The notes below the pieces were generated by a model that saw only the letters and a program-made list of their open reading frames with translations, had not been told where the DNA came from and did no database searches. DNA of 64,000 bases from Flagellimonas profundi. GTDB lineage: Bacteria; Bacteroidota; Bacteroidia; Flavobacteriales; Flavobacteriaceae. The stretch spans positions 1,116,001 through 1,180,000 of the forward strand of contig NZ_JAFLNM010000001.1 in the NCBI RefSeq assembly GCF_017313275.1, written 5' to 3'. The translations under genes were made by a program, and so were the position numbers. This document shows positions 63,040 to 64,000 of the stretch, piece by piece. Each line of letters begins with the position of its first letter. Within the stretch, counting starts at the first letter, position 1.

Positions 63040-64000
63040 ATGATCAATTACGAAGAAAATATTGAGGTTAAGGGCGCTAGGGTCCATAATCTTAAAAATA
63101 TAGATGTTACCATACCACGCGAAAAACTAGTGGTGATCACTGGGCTTTCCGGGAGTGGAAAATCCTCTTTAGCCTTCGATACCATCTACGCCGAAGGCCA
63201 ACGTAGGTACATTGAAACTTTTTCGGCCTACGCCAGACAGTTTTTGGGCGGATTGGAACGCCCCGATGTGGATAAGATAGACGGTTTGTCCCCTGTAATT
63301 GCCATTGAACAAAAGACCACCTCAAAATCTCCTCGCTCTACAGTGGGCACCATTACCGAGGTCTACGACTTTCTCCGACTTTTGTTTGCCAGAGCTGGTG
63401 ACGCTTACAGTTACAACACGGGCGAAAAAATGGTGAGCTACAGCGACGAGCAAATCAAAGATTTGATCATTGAATCGTACAAAGACAAGAAAATAAATGT
63501 ACTGGCCCCTGTTATCAAATCGCGTAAAGGGCATTATCGCGAACTTTTTGAGCAGATTGCAAAGCAAGGCTTTGTAAAGGTACGTGTGGATGGTGAGATC
63601 ATGGACATCACAAAGGGGATGAAAGTAGACCGGTACAAAACCCACGACATCGAGATTGTAATAGATCGTTTAAAGGTGGGCGACAGTGAAGATTTCCACA
63701 AACGATTGAGCGAGACCATCAACACAGCAATGTACAGTGGGGACAACGTCCTTATGGTTCTGGAGGAGGGTGAAGCTGTGCCACGGTATTTCAGTAGGGA
63801 TTTAATGTGTCCATCATCGGGCATCTCCTACCCAACTCCTGAGCCCAACACATTTTCCTTTAACTCGCCTAAAGGGATGTGTCCCGAATGTAGCGGATTG
63901 GGCCACGTGTTCCAGGTGAACGAGCGCAAAATCATCCCGAACAGAAAAGTATCCATCAAATCCGGTGGACTTGCTCCCCTTGGCGAATACAAAAAATCCT
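63040..64000 (+). CDS. uvrA: excinuclease ABC subunit A (partial)
   Basis: Damage-recognition ATPase of nucleotide excision repair; 320 residues visible before the right edge. Starts [20 protein letters not shown]; Walker [21 protein letters not shown] (about 39-58); first zinc module begins [11 protein letters not shown] with [20 protein letters not shown] before it. [20 protein letters not shown] confirms UvrA. The remainder, with the second ABC domain, lies outside the window. Confidence 0.97.
   Translation, partial: MINYEENIEVKGARVHNLKNIDVTIPREKLVVITGLSGSGKSSLAFDTIYAEGQRRYIETFSAYARQFLGGLERPDVDKIDGLSPVIAIEQKTTSKSPRSTVGTITEVYDFLRLLFARAGDAYSYNTGEKMVSYSDEQIKDLIIESYKDKKINVLAPVIKSRKGHYRELFEQIAKQGFVKVRVDGEIMDITKGMKVDRYKTHDIEIVIDRLKVGDSEDFHKRLSETINTAMYSGDNVLMVLEEGEAVPRYFSRDLMCPSSGISYPTPEPNTFSFNSPKGMCPECSGLGHVFQVNERKIIPNRKVSIKSGGLAPLGEYKKS

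Overview
The window is chromosomal DNA of a marine member of the Flavobacteriaceae, most like the Muricauda/Allomuricauda/Flagellimonas group. This is inferred from gene content and style: many lipoproteins with short signal peptides, Bacteroidota-type promoter boxes (TAnnTTTG), A-rich leaders instead of strong Shine-Dalgarno sites, a fused E1 alpha-beta 2-oxoacid dehydrogenase, MutS2 without an Smr domain, and SusC-like plug modules. No rRNA, tRNA, IS element, integrase or CRISPR array was seen.

Layout. 1-8494 is core DNA: E1 dehydrogenase (cut by the left edge), 2OG-Fe(II) oxygenase, SUI1 factor, DUF1835 protein, nucleoside phosphorylase, a soluble substrate-binding protein, ung, a 34-residue membrane peptide and mutS2. 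8791-12989 holds a serine hydrolase, a Gfo/Idh/MocA oxidoreductase and a permease. 13057-20807 has a cholesterol-dependent-cytolysin-like lipoprotein divergent from a TPR/membrane/LuxR-type regulator, then an FG-GAP protein, three overlapping DUF6090 genes (the last cut short) and an LRR lipoprotein. 20904-24177 has a DUF885-like lipoprotein and a metal-type pair (Met-rich lipoprotein plus SHOCT protein) lying between two degenerate heptanucleotide arrays whose minus strand is a regular GGG-N4 series.

24538-38650 is the accessory heart of the window. All genes are on the plus strand and most are AT-rich. It opens with a pentapeptide-repeat/ion-channel-like gene overlapping a nucleotidyltransferase gene, followed by a HEPN-type protein. 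From 27181 to about 38690 small unrelated genes (membrane proteins, lipoproteins, beta-lactamase-fold hydrolase, VOC protein, methyltransferase, DUF6090 proteins, FAD oxidoreductase) are separated by nine copies, plus one remnant, of a roughly 95-bp imperfect palindrome. Its outer ends and inner arms pair, and its centre is conserved. This looks like an integron-type cassette array (attC-like sites without a visible integrase) and is the best candidate for an undescribed system here.

38850-64000 returns to core DNA: a predicted Zn protease, DCC-family protein, a MuiA/DUF4139 protein with a nested SusC-like module, a DAACS symporter, aroC, a LpxH-like phosphoesterase, a large FAD/FeS oxidoreductase, a TlpA-type thioredoxin, rhomboid, LpxL-like acyltransferase, glmM, AcpH-like protein, gamma-glutamyltransferase, an ATP-grasp protein, a LexA-like XRE-S24 repressor divergent from a radical-SAM/TIGR03915 DNA repair pair with four phased operators between them, an APC permease and the 5' part of uvrA (cut by the right edge).
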